A stretch of 64,000 nt of DNA from Hominenteromicrobium mulieris (GCA_021029595.1 JAJJOY010000002.1:62001-126000); one strand, 5' to 3'; shown: positions 24,079 to 33,595, counted from the first letter of the stretch. The notes: a model not told the origin generated them from the letters alone. Numbers and translations: made by a program.

Positions 24079-24892
24079 AGAACTTTCCGCCGCCACCGCC
24101 GTGGGTCGTGCCGGAGGACGACGTGTGCGTTGCGGAGCCGCCGGAAGAATCGTTGTCCTTCGGCTTTGCCGTGCGGTTCACGTGCGAGTAGAGGAACACG
24201 TCGTTTGCATACGCCACGTTCATGCTGCCGGGGCGCACATAATCCGACGCGGCCGCCTTACGGCGCACGCTTTTAAGCTGCCCGCGCATAAAGCCCGTCA
24301 CGACAAGCGCCGCGACGAGGCCGATGGCAAGCGAAACCAAAATTGCCGGGCCCCACGGGAAATCCCCCACAGTGCTCTCCTCATACGCCTCGCCTTCCTC
24401 ATAATAACCGCTCTGCACGCCCGAAATGTAGTTGTCGCACATATCGGCATACGTTGAAAACGCGTCATAATAGTAGCCGCCGCTGAGGTCGCTCAAAAAC
24501 GCATCCTCCATATTGCCGCGCCGCGCATCCGTAATGGCCGTAATGGCGCTGCCCGTCGTCGTTATGTACCAGTCGCGCTCTTCCATGCTGATGAGCAGCA
24601 GAACGCCGTCCGGGTTATACTTATACGAATTATAATCGTAAAAATCGTCCGCATATTCACGCGGTGTCTTGTCGCCGATGGAATCTTCCGTCACAACGGC
24701 AACGTCCACGCTCAGCCGGTCGCTGATCTCATCAAGCTTCGCGAGCAGATTACTTTCTTCCTCGCCCGTCAAAAGGTCCGCGTTGTCGATCAGGTGCGGC
24801 GTGTAGTCCTCCGTCGTATCGGCAAACGCCGGAACAGACACAACTACACATAAAAGAACGGCGAAAAATACCGATAAAAGCTTTTTATTCAT
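24077..24892 (-). CDS. TPM-domain membrane protein (YdjH/YgcG-like)
   Basis: The 271-residue protein has a signal peptide (1-22), an extracytoplasmic TPM domain (about 28-160) with IDNADLLT and YNPDGVLLLIS stretches, one membrane helix (about 178-198), and a low-complexity tail ending SGTTHGGGGGKF, the Gly tail common in this family. It starts at the ATG at 24892, inside the tail of a G-rich site and 14 bases after the zinc-ribbon gene stop. In Bacillus subtilis, YdjH-type proteins are encoded with YdjG and YdjI, as here. The molecular role is unknown; membrane stress response is likely. Confidence 0.85.
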   Translation of the reverse strand: MNKKLLSVFFAVLLCVVVSVPAFADTTEDYTPHLIDNADLLTGEEESNLLAKLDEISDRLSVDVAVVTEDSIGDKTPREYADDFYDYNSYKYNPDGVLLLISMEERDWYITTTGSAITAITDARRGNMEDAFLSDLSGGYYYDAFSTYADMCDNYISGVQSGYYEEGEAYEESTVGDFPWGPAILVSLAIGLVAALVVTGFMRGQLKSVRRKAAASDYVRPGSMNVAYANDVFLYSHVNRTAKPKDNDSSGGSATHTSSSGTTHGGGGGKF

Positions 24893-24905
24893 TCTCCGCA
24901 CCCCC

Positions 24906-25991
24906 TCAGAACAGCCAGAACAGGAAATAGGCAATCAGCGCAATCACGCCGAAGCCTGCCGTAAGCCCGCCAAGCCACTTAAAGTACAGCCCGTTATCCA
25001 CCGGCAGGTCGCCGACGAATTTGCCGGTCTGCCCGTTCATCGCAAAGAGGTACTTTTTGCCCTTCCACGTCGTGTTCAAAAGCCACACGGGGTAAAGCGC
25101 GTACTTTGCCTTGCCGTTGTGCAGACGAATGGAAGAATTCTCCGTCGTGACGGAGTGATACCCCTTCACCGTGGAAGCGAATGCGTCTTCCGTGGAGCGC
25201 TTGATGCGCTCGTTGGCGCGGTCGATACTCTGCTCGGCCGTCACATCGTACTTATCCGCAAGGTAGCCCGCGAGATACGCCGTTTTAAAATCCACCGCGT
25301 CCTCAAACTTGAACGGCTCAATGGATTCCATCAAATCGTCCGGCATCTTGGAAGAACCGTCCACCGGCACGCGGTCAAAGCCAATATCACCGCTGCGGCC
25401 TATCGAGTAGTAGCTTGTTTCCGTGTAATCGTAATCGCTGTCGCTCCAGGTGCGCACACGCGTCGCTTTATAGCGAATATCCGCATCGGCATCGGCATCA
25501 AACAACCAAAACGGCACGTAAACGCCCTTGATCTCATCGATATGGTTCTCTTTTTTGAAAATCTTCGGCAGCAGCTTTTTGCCCTTATAATGCCGCTGCA
25601 AGGCTTCCTTTGCCGCCTTTTTGTCGATCTTGAACGGGATCACGTAATCGGGCTTCAAAGCGCCGCTCACCTGCCCCATCATCACGACCGGGTTGCCGCA
25701 GTACGGGCAGGAGGTCGCCGCCGTGTTTTCATCACAGACGATCTCTCCGCCGCAGGAGTTGCACACGTAACTGCGCAGCGTGCTTTCTTCGCCCTGCTCC
25801 CACGCGCCGCCGGCCGTGGTCTCCCAGTCCATTTCGTCGGGCTTTGCGTTTTGTACTTCTTCCTCGTGCGCGGTAAACGCTTCGGTGTCAAACTCCGTGT
25901 CGCAGTACGGGCACTTTATCTTCTGAATTTTACTGTCAAATTCCACAGCGCCGCCGCAGCAAGGACATTTGTATTCTTTAATTGCCGCCAT
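24906..25991 (-). CDS. Zinc-ribbon membrane protein (YdjG-like)
   Basis: The 361-residue protein has two N-terminal zinc ribbons (CPCCGG...CPYCDTEF at about 9-33 and CNSCGG...CPYCGNPV at about 77-102), a soluble domain with paired beta sheets (KPDYVIPFKI, VYVPFWLFD), and two C-terminal membrane helices (about 320-360). This is the YdjG/TFIIB-ribbon type. It is the middle gene of the operon with the SPFH and TPM genes, the same three-part set as B. subtilis ydjGHI. Function unknown. Confidence 0.85.
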   Translation of the reverse strand: MAAIKEYKCPCCGGAVEFDSKIQKIKCPYCDTEFDTEAFTAHEEEVQNAKPDEMDWETTAGGAWEQGEESTLRSYVCNSCGGEIVCDENTAATSCPYCGNPVVMMGQVSGALKPDYVIPFKIDKKAAKEALQRHYKGKKLLPKIFKKENHIDEIKGVYVPFWLFDADADADIRYKATRVRTWSDSDYDYTETSYYSIGRSGDIGFDRVPVDGSSKMPDDLMESIEPFKFEDAVDFKTAYLAGYLADKYDVTAEQSIDRANERIKRSTEDAFASTVKGYHSVTTENSSIRLHNGKAKYALYPVWLLNTTWKGKKYLFAMNGQTGKFVGDLPVDNGLYFKWLGGLTAGFGVIALIAYFLFWLF

Positions 25992-26031
25992 TTGCTCTCA
26001 TCTCCTCACAGTTCAACGCAGGTTGCAACTT

Positions 26032-27324
26032 TTAGGCACGGTCATTTTCATCAAACGGGTCGCCGCACTGCGGGCAGAACTTCGGCGGGTGCGCGGGGTC
26101 TTCCGGCTCCCAGCCGCACTTGTCACAGCGGTACTTCGGTAAGCCCTCCGGCTTTTTCGCGCCGCAGTTTGCACAGAAATTGCCCTTGTTCACTTTACCG
26201 CAGGAGCAGGTCCAGCCGTCGTTATCCGGCTTCTTTGCCCCGCAATTCGGGCAGAAATTTCCGTTGACCACCGTGCCGCACGCGCACTTCCAGCTGTCCG
26301 CAGCCTGCGCCGCCTGCTGCTGACCCATGCCGTACAGCGCCTGTGCGTTCATGCCGCCCGCATTCATAGCCATATTTACGCCCATAAAGCCGTTCATAGC
26401 ACCGGCAGAGTTGCCCGCGGCCGTTTTCATCGCGTCCGACTGTGCGCCGACGAGCGTGGCCGCCGCCATAGTCGGGTCGCGCATCATCGCCGTGCGCTGT
26501 GCCTGCTTGATCATCTCGGCGTCCTCGTCCGGCAGTGTCACGGAGCCAAGCGCAATGCTGACGACCGTCAAGCCGCGCAGCTCGCCCCATTTCGCGGAAA
26601 GCGCCGTATTCATAGCATCTTCCAGCTCCGTGTTGTGTGCCACAATCTGGTTCGGACGCAAACCGAGGTCGGAAAGCTTGCCGAACGCCGGCTGCAAAGC
26701 GCTGATGAACTCGTGCTTCAGCTGGCTGTCCAATTCGTCGCGGGTATATTCCTGCTCCACATTGCCGCACACATTCGTGTAGAACAAAAGCGGGTCCGCA
26801 ATGCGGTACGAATATACGCCGGAGCAGCGGACGGAAACGTCCACGTCCAGACCGATCTTGTTATCGACCACACGGAACGGAATGGGGTTCGGCGTGCCGA
26901 ATTTATTGTCGATGAGTTCCTTCGTATTAAAATAATATACGCGCTGATCTTTGCCGGCATCGCCGCCATACGTAAAACGCTTGCCGATCTGCGCAAAGGT
27001 GTTTTTAATGCCCGCACTGAGAGAGCCGGAGAAAACAGAAGGCTCGCTCGAAGCGTCATAGGTGAATTCGCCCGGCTCCGCGCAAAGCTCCACCACTCTG
27101 CCCTGCTCCACGATCATCATGCACTGGCCGTCCGCCACCGCAATGCCGGAGCCGCTCGTGATGATGTTGTCACTGCCGCGCGTATTGGAGGAACGCCCGC
27201 TCGTGCGCTTTACACCCTTTGTGACAAGCACCTCTTTCGGCATCGATTCGCAATAGAAAAATTCTTTCCACTGATCCGCCATAACACCGCCCGCGGCGCC
27301 GACAGCTGTCTTAATAAGACCCAT
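26032..27324 (-). CDS. SPFH-domain protein with C-terminal zinc ribbons (YdjI-like, virion-core type)
   Basis: The 430-residue protein has an SPFH/band-7-type core (about 20-260, with FYCESMPKEVLVTKG and ADPLLFYTNV), a Met/Ala-rich helical stretch (about 290-345), and three short zinc ribbons (CACG...CPNCG, CSCG...CANCG, CDKCG...CPQCG) at 348-425. It is probably recruited to the membrane by the ribbon proteins downstream. First gene of the operon; GGAG is 10 bases before the ATG. In Bacillus the homologous genes respond to envelope stress. Confidence 0.88.
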   Translation of the reverse strand: MGLIKTAVGAAGGVMADQWKEFFYCESMPKEVLVTKGVKRTSGRSSNTRGSDNIITSGSGIAVADGQCMMIVEQGRVVELCAEPGEFTYDASSEPSVFSGSLSAGIKNTFAQIGKRFTYGGDAGKDQRVYYFNTKELIDNKFGTPNPIPFRVVDNKIGLDVDVSVRCSGVYSYRIADPLLFYTNVCGNVEQEYTRDELDSQLKHEFISALQPAFGKLSDLGLRPNQIVAHNTELEDAMNTALSAKWGELRGLTVVSIALGSVTLPDEDAEMIKQAQRTAMMRDPTMAAATLVGAQSDAMKTAAGNSAGAMNGFMGVNMAMNAGGMNAQALYGMGQQQAAQAADSWKCACGTVVNGNFCPNCGAKKPDNDGWTCSCGKVNKGNFCANCGAKKPEGLPKYRCDKCGWEPEDPAHPPKFCPQCGDPFDENDRA

Positions 27325-27554
27325 AAATAATTGCTCCTTTTCAATGGTTTCCGCACGTTATATTCCGCCCGGTGTTTATGCTCTAAGTTTAGCACAGAAT
27401 TTTGCTGTTTTCAATGAATTTCGACAGCACACTCAACAAATATTTGCGCTTTCCTCTGAATTCAGGGAAGCATCCATGATGGAAACCCATTTTTCAATTT
27501 TGAACCTGTGCCCAGAAAACCGGGTGCATATCCGCCTGTGCGGCTCTTTTTTAA

Positions 27555-28256
27555 TCAAATTTGCTTTGCCTCTTCGCCGAGCGTGAATTCATAGTGCATC
27601 TCAAGCGCGGCAAACAGTTTTTGCATCACTTCGTTTGCAATGGCACGGATGTCGAGGTTCGCAATCAGCGCCATAACCTCCCGCTGTTTTTCCTCCGGCA
27701 CGCAATAAATGCGCAGTGTCAGCTGCAAAAAGCGCTCTAACTTGCGTTCCAGCGTAAAATACACGTCGCACGGACGCGCCATATATCCGCGCATAATCGC
27801 CGCCGAACCGATGTCCGACTCATAAAAATCGCTCACACTGTACCCGGGCATATACGCGCCGAAAATACGGTGCAGCATCTCGGCCGTCATCCTGTGGATG
27901 ATTTCCAAATTTTCCGGCAGCGTGTACGCTTCCACGTAAATTTGGCGCAGGTTCTCGTTCAGTTCTGCCAGCGTCAGCTGAATCGCCGTCTCCACCGCGT
28001 AGAGTTTTACGGGATCTGTCTCCCCCTGTGCAATCTGCCCCGCGATAGTAAACTGATTTTGAAACATGAACTCGGTCAGCTCGGTAAGCACACCGGCTTT
28101 CGTGCGGTACAAATTATAGAACGTGCCCGCGGAAACATCCGCTTCCGTCAAAATCTGCTTCGGCGGTGTATGCTTAAACCCCTGCTCCAAAAACAGACGC
28201 ACACAGGTAGAAAGAATTCGCTTGCGCGAGGCCTCCTTTTCGTTGCGGTTTGCCAT
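27555..28256 (-). CDS. TetR-family regulator, paralogue of the 47881 TetR
   Basis: The 233-residue protein has an N-terminal TetR helix-turn-helix (RLFLEQGFKHTPPKQILTEA then GTFYNLYRTKAG) and a long ligand domain. Blocks such as AVETAIQLTL and ELNENLRQIY are nearly the same as in the TetR at 47881-48585. GAGGGG is 5 bases before the ATG. A palindrome lies between its promoter and start codon, so it should repress itself. The other target is unknown; that of the paralogue is a surface protein gene. Confidence 0.9.
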   Translation of the reverse strand: MANRNEKEASRKRILSTCVRLFLEQGFKHTPPKQILTEADVSAGTFYNLYRTKAGVLTELTEFMFQNQFTIAGQIAQGETDPVKLYAVETAIQLTLAELNENLRQIYVEAYTLPENLEIIHRMTAEMLHRIFGAYMPGYSVSDFYESDIGSAAIMRGYMARPCDVYFTLERKLERFLQLTLRIYCVPEEKQREVMALIANLDIRAIANEVMQKLFAALEMHYEFTLGEEAKQI

Positions 28257-28278
28257 TTATACCCCTCTTTTCCCTGTT

Positions 28279-28294
28279 TTAGAATTGATTCTAA
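28279..28294. promoter_or_regulatory. TetR operator palindrome
   Basis: TTAGAATTGATTCTAA is symmetric apart from the two centre bases and lies just after the -10 box. Confidence 0.65.
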
Positions 28295-28306
28295 TACTCC
28301 AAAATG

Positions 28307-28334
28307 AGTATACCACAACAAAAAGAAAAATCAA
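28307..28334 (-). promoter_or_regulatory. Promoter of the TetR gene
   Basis: On the minus strand TTGATT, 16 bases, TATACT. Confidence 0.6.
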
Positions 28335-28346
28335 GTGTCGGTACAC

Positions 28347-28375
28347 GAAAAAAGGGCAGCTCTTCGCCGCCCTTA
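28347..28375 (-). terminator. Terminator of the hybrid kinase gene
   Basis: AAGGGCGGC pairs with GCTGCCCTT through one G-T pair; TTTTTT follows on the minus strand. Confidence 0.75.
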
Positions 28376-28401
28376 ACGAATATTTGTCTTTACCGCACGG
28401 G

Positions 28402-31400
28402 TTATATGTTCCGTAAGATCGCTTTTTTCAGCGTTTCGGCATTCAGCGGCTTCGAGAGATGCTCCGTCATACCGGCTTTGCGGCTGCGCTCCACATCTTC
28501 CGAGAACGCGTTCGCTGTCATCGCGATGATCGGCACCGTTTTCGCATCCGGCCGGTCCAGCGCACGAATGCGCTGCACCGCCTCAAGGCCGTCCATCACC
28601 GGCATCATGATGTCCATTAAAATCACGCCGATCTCGCCCGGCGCGGAGTTTCGGAAGGCCTCCACGGCCTCTTTGCCGTTCCACGCCTGCATCGTTTCGG
28701 CACCCATGTCTTCCAGGAAGAATTCCGCAATCTCCATGTTGAGTTCGTTGTCTTCGGCCAGCAGCACTTTCAGCCCGTGCAGAGCCGTTTCGTCCGCCGC
28801 GCCATTCGCCGCCGCCTGCGCAGAGGGATGCTTGTCGATTTCAAACGGCAGCGTCACCGTAAACGCAGAGCCTTCGCCGAGCACGCTTTCCACCGTGATG
28901 GTGCCGTTCATCTTCTCGATGAGCTCCTTCACGATAGACATGCCGAGGCCCGTGCCCTGATACTGCGTGCGGGCGCCCTGCTTTTCCTGTGTAAACGGCT
29001 CAAAAAGCTCGTTGTTCACAAAATCTTTGCTCATACCGATGCCCGTATCACGTATTGTAAAGCGGAATGTCGCCGTGTTTTCGTCACAGGCAATCTCCTC
29101 CGCATACGTTTCAATCGTGCCGTTTTCTTTATTGTATTTCGCCGCGTTGCTGAACAGATTCAATAAGATCTGCCGCAGATGCAGCGGGCTGCCGATAAGC
29201 TTTGCGTGCGCAAACGAAATCTTGCCGTAGGTATACACAATACTCGTTTTTGCCACCTGCGCTTCGTTCAGTGCGCGAACGTTCTTCATCAAATCGTCAA
29301 GGTCAAACGGCACATGCTCCGGCTCCATATGGCCGGATTCCAGCTTGCTCATATCCAAAACATCGTTGATGAGCGACAGCAGATGCTCGGAGGAAACATG
29401 GATCTTTTCAAGGCAGTCGTCCACGCGCTCATGATCTTCACGGTTTTTCTTGATAATCTCCAGCATACCCATCACACCGTTGATCGGCGTGCGGATATCG
29501 TGGCTCATGCGGGAAAGGAACTCCGTCTTTGCTTTATTCGCCAGCGTTGCTTCGTCCACCTCAGCCCGCAAGCGCTCGTGCTCCTTCTGCTCCTGTGCAT
29601 GGAACTCCGTGGTGTTTTTCAGCAGCACAAGGCTGTGGATCATCGGCTTTTCCTCACCGCTCTTCGCATCGTATACGCGTGAAGACATCATCAGCGCCGT
29701 TTTCTGTATCCAGCGTGTCTCGCTGCCGGATACGCGCTCACAGTATTCCACCGTCACCTGCTTTTCTCCGCTCGCATAGCGTTCCAAAAGCTTTTCGGCC
29801 GTGTCGATCAACCGGTAACTGCCCATCGTTTCGGGCAAAATCAGCATAGAATGACGATGGCAATATTCGCCGTACGGACACGGTGCTTTCAAGTCCTCAA
29901 TAAAGATGTCTGCGCCGCGTTCACGACGGAAATCGCGCTCCACCAGATCATCCGTCAGATTCACGGAGTATACCGCATCCGCAGTCTCCAGCATCGCATC
30001 CACGTAGCTGTCGTTTTCCAAAATAGACTGCTTCAGCTGCTCGTAATACTGCGTCAGTTGCTGCTTGGCGTCCGTCTCCGGCTGCACACTGTCGATCGTC
30101 TCAAACGCCAGCAAGAAATGGTGCAGCGTGCCGTCCGGGTCTGCATCCACAAAAATCGCCGTCAGTCGCCCGTAGTCGGCACTGTTCTCGCCGAAAATCT
30201 TGTGCTGCAATTCCACCACGCGGTTCTTTTCGGAAAGCGCCTCGCACAGCGCCGTCAGCTGTAATCTGCTGCGCACCGCCTTGCGGTCTTCCTGCGCCAC
30301 GCGTTCTTCTGCAATCTGCTCCACCGCGCCGGAATAACTGCCGTCCGCCGCAAGGAAAAACGCCTCGCTCGCACGAATTACCCTGTAAGCGTCCTGCCTT
30401 GCGTCGCAGTACAGGCAATCGGAAAAGTTGCTGCCGTATTTTTTCATGCTTTTCAGCAGTCTGCGATCCAGCTTCTTTTCGGCCAATGCTTCCTCGCGCT
30501 TCACGTGGTTTTTGTTGATATACATGTTTTTGTCTGCGAGGATATACAAATCGCGCATTGTGCAGTTTTCGTTCTCGTCGGAGACCGAAATGCCAACCGC
30601 ATAGCTCACCGGAAAATCGGGGTTCGCCGCATTGTACGTGTCCACACGGTCGCGGATGAGCTGTAAGCACCGCTGCATTTCTTCCTTGTCCGCACCGTCC
30701 ATAATGGCGATGAATTCGTCGCCGCCCGCGCGACCCACAAAGTAATGCGCCGGCACCGCCTCGCGCACCAGCTCCGCAAAAATGCGGATGTACGCATCGC
30801 CCTTTTCGTGGCCCATGCTGTTGTTGATGCGTCTCAAATTGTTGAGGTCAAAGCTGCAAACACCCACGGGCATCGTGATCATCTTCGGCGCGCTCAATAG
30901 CTCCTCACATTTATTTTTGTTCGGCAGCCCCGTCGCTTCGTCCATGTACACCTTTTTCTGCAAAGCGTGGTTCATGGCGGTGTAGTGCAGCGCCTTGATA
31001 AACTCATAACCGATCAGCATCATCAAAACTACGATGTCCGCCGTGATGTACCGCTCCAAAACCGCCAAAGAGGACGCGCGCTTTTGCGAATAGGTTTCCG
31101 CAAGGCCCGTCGCATCATCGCAAACGTCGAAAAACTTTTCGCTTTTGTCGATGATGTCGGTTTTCTCAAAACCCTTTTCGCGCACAAGATAAATCTCCTG
31201 CTTCAGGCTTTCAAAGCAAGAAGCCAACTCTTCCATTTTCGTCTGAAAACTCTTGTCGTCCAATCGCACAAGGGTAAGCTCGTCATCGCCGAAGCGCAGA
31301 CCGTTGATAAACGATTCCACGCTCTCCATCATCTCGTCCTCCGCTTGACCCGCAATCTCCATTTTGACAAGGCGTTGCGTTTCGCCGCGCACAAGGCCCG

Positions 31401-31572
31401 CATAGTTCACCACGCGCGCCGTGCCCTGAATGCCCGAGACCAGCACCATCATCCAAACGATCAGCGCCGCCAAAACCACGGCCAGCACGCCGATGGCCGC
31501 CTGCACGGCATTCGATATTTTCTTGTTTTCCCTCATATTCTTCACCGTTTCGAATCGTTTGGAGTTATACAT
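28402..31572 (-). CDS. Hybrid signalling protein: GGDEF, histidine kinase and receiver domains
   Basis: The 1056-residue protein has two membrane helices (about 24-48 and 177-195) around an outside helical sensor. A GGDEF domain follows with intact GGDEF at 283-287, then a PAS-like region (about 520-655), a HisKA domain with H691 in SHDIRTP, an ATPase domain with DTGIGM and GTGLGMSI (842-878), and a receiver with phospho-Asp D987 in LMDIMMP. It could make c-di-GMP and run a phosphorelay. I use the ATG at 31572, as the earlier ATG at 31605 lies inside the -10 box. No partner regulator gene is adjacent. Confidence 0.93.
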   Translation of the reverse strand: MYNSKRFETVKNMRENKKISNAVQAAIGVLAVVLAALIVWMMVLVSGIQGTARVVNYAGLVRGETQRLVKMEIAGQAEDEMMESVESFINGLRFGDDELTLVRLDDKSFQTKMEELASCFESLKQEIYLVREKGFEKTDIIDKSEKFFDVCDDATGLAETYSQKRASSLAVLERYITADIVVLMMLIGYEFIKALHYTAMNHALQKKVYMDEATGLPNKNKCEELLSAPKMITMPVGVCSFDLNNLRRINNSMGHEKGDAYIRIFAELVREAVPAHYFVGRAGGDEFIAIMDGADKEEMQRCLQLIRDRVDTYNAANPDFPVSYAVGISVSDENENCTMRDLYILADKNMYINKNHVKREEALAEKKLDRRLLKSMKKYGSNFSDCLYCDARQDAYRVIRASEAFFLAADGSYSGAVEQIAEERVAQEDRKAVRSRLQLTALCEALSEKNRVVELQHKIFGENSADYGRLTAIFVDADPDGTLHHFLLAFETIDSVQPETDAKQQLTQYYEQLKQSILENDSYVDAMLETADAVYSVNLTDDLVERDFRRERGADIFIEDLKAPCPYGEYCHRHSMLILPETMGSYRLIDTAEKLLERYASGEKQVTVEYCERVSGSETRWIQKTALMMSSRVYDAKSGEEKPMIHSLVLLKNTTEFHAQEQKEHERLRAEVDEATLANKAKTEFLSRMSHDIRTPINGVMGMLEIIKKNREDHERVDDCLEKIHVSSEHLLSLINDVLDMSKLESGHMEPEHVPFDLDDLMKNVRALNEAQVAKTSIVYTYGKISFAHAKLIGSPLHLRQILLNLFSNAAKYNKENGTIETYAEEIACDENTATFRFTIRDTGIGMSKDFVNNELFEPFTQEKQGARTQYQGTGLGMSIVKELIEKMNGTITVESVLGEGSAFTVTLPFEIDKHPSAQAAANGAADETALHGLKVLLAEDNELNMEIAEFFLEDMGAETMQAWNGKEAVEAFRNSAPGEIGVILMDIMMPVMDGLEAVQRIRALDRPDAKTVPIIAMTANAFSEDVERSRKAGMTEHLSKPLNAETLKKAILRNI

Positions 31573-31603
31573 TGCCGGACCCTTTCCCAAAATCTTACGG
31601 TTC

Positions 31604-31632
31604 ATTATAGCACATTCACGTTCCGTCTTCAA
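31604..31632 (-). promoter_or_regulatory. Promoter of the hybrid kinase gene
   Basis: On the minus strand TTGAAG, 17 bases, TATAAT; it excludes the longer reading of the gene. Confidence 0.75.
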
Positions 31633-31640
31633 CACAAAAA

Positions 31641-31678
31641 AAGGCCCGACCTTTGTGCATCAAACTGCCAAAGGTCGG
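31641..31678 (-). terminator. Terminator of the WYL gene
   Basis: CCGACCTTTG pairs with CAAAGGTCGG; GCC and a run of T follow on the minus strand. Confidence 0.8.
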
Positions 31679-31691
31679 ACTGCTGTTTACT

Positions 31692-32711
31692 TTACGCGCC
31701 GCACCGGCCGCACGTATTTCCAAAAGCGTTTTTCACCATTTCGGCATACTCCTTTTTCACGTTTTCCGGCTCCGTGATTCGGATTTTCCCACCGTAGCCG
31801 AACACCCAGCGGTAAAAGACAGGGCTTGCCGCCGTCTCCGTTTCCACGGTAAACGCGTCGTCGCCAAAGGCCTTTGTTTCCACATCTTCGCCGAATGCGT
31901 CCACCACCGCATTCATCATCGCGTTGTCACACAAAAGCGTCACGCGCTCACGACGGCTGTCATACATGCTTGTCATCGTGCGGATATGCCGCATCAACTC
32001 CTCTTTTTCGGGCCGCGGCTCCGCGTCCTCATCTAAAATCTCCGGACAACGGTCAATGCGGTCCACGCGGAAGCTCACAAGCTTTTCGTGCTTGTCGGAA
32101 TACCCCACAACGTAATATTCATCTGTATTCCAAACAAGCTTATATGGGCTGAAAACATACGGCTTCCCGTCGTTTTTCAGTACACGGTTCTTGCCCGGAC
32201 CGTAATGAAAATAGTAAAACGAAATTTTCTTCCGCTTTGCAATAGCCGCGTTGATCGTGTCCGCAATGTAGTAAATGCTCTCATTGCAGGATTTCCCGTT
32301 GTTCGCGCAAAACCCCTCCTGCAAAACCTCGGCCTCATAAACGCTCGTCAGCCGACAAAGCTTTTCAATCAGCTCCTCGCTTTTCTTTTCGGTGATGAAT
32401 CCCGCAGATTCCACCGCGTCCGCAAGCAGCTTCAATTCCGGCATCTCAAATAAGCGGCTCGCAAGGTAATAGCGGTTCTGCGTCGTCTTGTGCGTGTAAA
32501 TATCAAAGCCGCAGTCCGCAAGCTGCTTGATGTTCTTGCCGACGGTCGTGCGATGCACCGTAACGCCGCATTCCTTTTGGAGCTTATCCATAATGTTTTT
32601 TGTAGAAAGCTCGTGGTTTTCGTCGCTGTATGTGTTCAGAATTTTCAAAAGCGAGATCGTCCGCAGCTCGGCGTTGTCCTCCGCCTTCGGTGTCTTATTC
32701 GTCTTTGCCAT
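31692..32711 (-). CDS. WYL-domain transcriptional regulator
   Basis: The 339-residue protein has an N-terminal winged helix (about 15-75), a linker, and a C-terminal WYL domain (about 130-230) with KISFYYFHYGPG, VFSPYKLVWNTDEYYVVGY and FRVDRI, ending in a WCX-type region. WYL domains bind nucleic-acid ligands and often control defence or DNA-damage genes. AAGGAG is 9 bases before the ATG at 32711. Single gene; target unknown. Confidence 0.9.
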   Translation of the reverse strand: MAKTNKTPKAEDNAELRTISLLKILNTYSDENHELSTKNIMDKLQKECGVTVHRTTVGKNIKQLADCGFDIYTHKTTQNRYYLASRLFEMPELKLLADAVESAGFITEKKSEELIEKLCRLTSVYEAEVLQEGFCANNGKSCNESIYYIADTINAAIAKRKKISFYYFHYGPGKNRVLKNDGKPYVFSPYKLVWNTDEYYVVGYSDKHEKLVSFRVDRIDRCPEILDEDAEPRPEKEELMRHIRTMTSMYDSRRERVTLLCDNAMMNAVVDAFGEDVETKAFGDDAFTVETETAASPVFYRWVFGYGGKIRITEPENVKKEYAEMVKNAFGNTCGRCGA

Positions 32712-32744
32712 AAAGCAGCACTCCTTTGCGCTCGTTCTGCTTTT

Positions 32745-32773
32745 ATTATAGCGGACGAACTCCCACCGCACAA
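32745..32773 (-). promoter_or_regulatory. Promoter of the WYL gene
   Basis: On the minus strand TTGTGC, 17 bases, TATAAT. Confidence 0.6.
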
Positions 32774-32804
32774 GTCCGGAAACCGTCAGGTGTCGCTTTT
32801 TCGC

Positions 32805-32906
32805 TCACTGCGGCTTCGTGATAAGCTCTGTCACCGCTTCGCCGTAAGACGGCACAAACGAAAAATTCTGCTGATATTCCTTCGCGTTCCATACAATATT
32901 CGGCAT
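32805..32906 (-). pseudogene. N-terminal relic of a class I methyltransferase
   Basis: The 33 codons read MPNIVWNAKEYQQNF, then SFVPSYGEAVTELITKP, the typical start of a SAM-dependent methyltransferase just before the glycine-rich motif I. A stop follows and the rest of the gene is absent. It lies 9 bases after the LOG gene, so the two were once an operon. Confidence 0.65.
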
Positions 32907-32915
32907 GTATATCCC

Positions 32916-33458
32916 TCACTTTTCCGCTAAAATGCGTTCGATCTCATCTAATGTGTCGGCAAAATAAATGCCCTCTTGCCGCTCCTTGGTCGAAAGCCCC
33001 ATCTCGATCATATGGCCTAAAAGCGCCTTCAGCCCGTTGTAATATCCATTCAGATTATAAAGAATGCACGGCGCGTCTAAATGCTTCAGCGATACCTTCG
33101 ACATCACTTCCGCAATTTCCTCCAGCGTGCCCGTGCCGCCCGGGAACGCGATAAACGCGTCGCCGAGCTCAATCATTTTCGTCTTTCTGTCCGTCATGTC
33201 CTTTGTCACAATAAGCTCCGTCAGCCCGTCGTGCTGCAGCTCGGAGTCCACAAAAAACTGCGGCTCCACGCCGGTCACTTTGCCGCCGTTTTGCAGCACG
33301 CTTTCGGCGATCGACCCCATTAGCCCGCATTTTGAGCCGCCGTAAATGAGGTCATGCCCGTTTTCGCCAATCCACTTGCCGAGCGCCTCCACCGCCTCTT
33401 GCAGCTTGGGGTCATTGCCCGCGTTCGCACCGAGATAAACCGTAATATTCATCTTCAT
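32916..33458 (-). CDS. LOG-family protein (nucleoside 5'-monophosphate phosphoribohydrolase-like)
   Basis: The 180-residue protein has the Rossmann-type LOG fold with LIYGGSKCGLMG (about 38-49) and the catalytic PGGTGTLEE motif (about 104-112). Members cleave ribose phosphate from cytokinin-type or other nucleotides; bacterial roles are often unclear. The start is ATG 33458 or the in-frame ATG 33452; both have a G-rich site nearby. The methyltransferase relic follows it. Confidence 0.9.
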   Translation of the reverse strand: MKMNITVYLGANAGNDPKLQEAVEALGKWIGENGHDLIYGGSKCGLMGSIAESVLQNGGKVTGVEPQFFVDSELQHDGLTELIVTKDMTDRKTKMIELGDAFIAFPGGTGTLEEIAEVMSKVSLKHLDAPCILYNLNGYYNGLKALLGHMIEMGLSTKERQEGIYFADTLDEIERILAEK

Positions 33459-33543
33459 CCCCGCCTTTCTTTTCCCTTATCATACAAGAATTCGCCGAAG
33501 ATTTCAACCGCTTCACTCCACACGGTACAAAACATGCGCATAA

Positions 33544-33583
33544 AAAACGGCGGCGCAAAGCCTAAGCTCCACGCCGCCGTTTT
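33544..33583 (-). terminator. Terminator of the zinc-ribbon gene
   Basis: AAAACGGCGGCG pairs with CGCCGCCGTTTT, T-run on the minus strand. Confidence 0.8.
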
Positions 33584-33595
33584 GGGATATATAAA

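Noticed and set aside
30967-31797. A 276-codon plus-strand frame across the kinase start
   Set aside because: It runs against the promoter and coding strand of the hybrid kinase and WYL genes.
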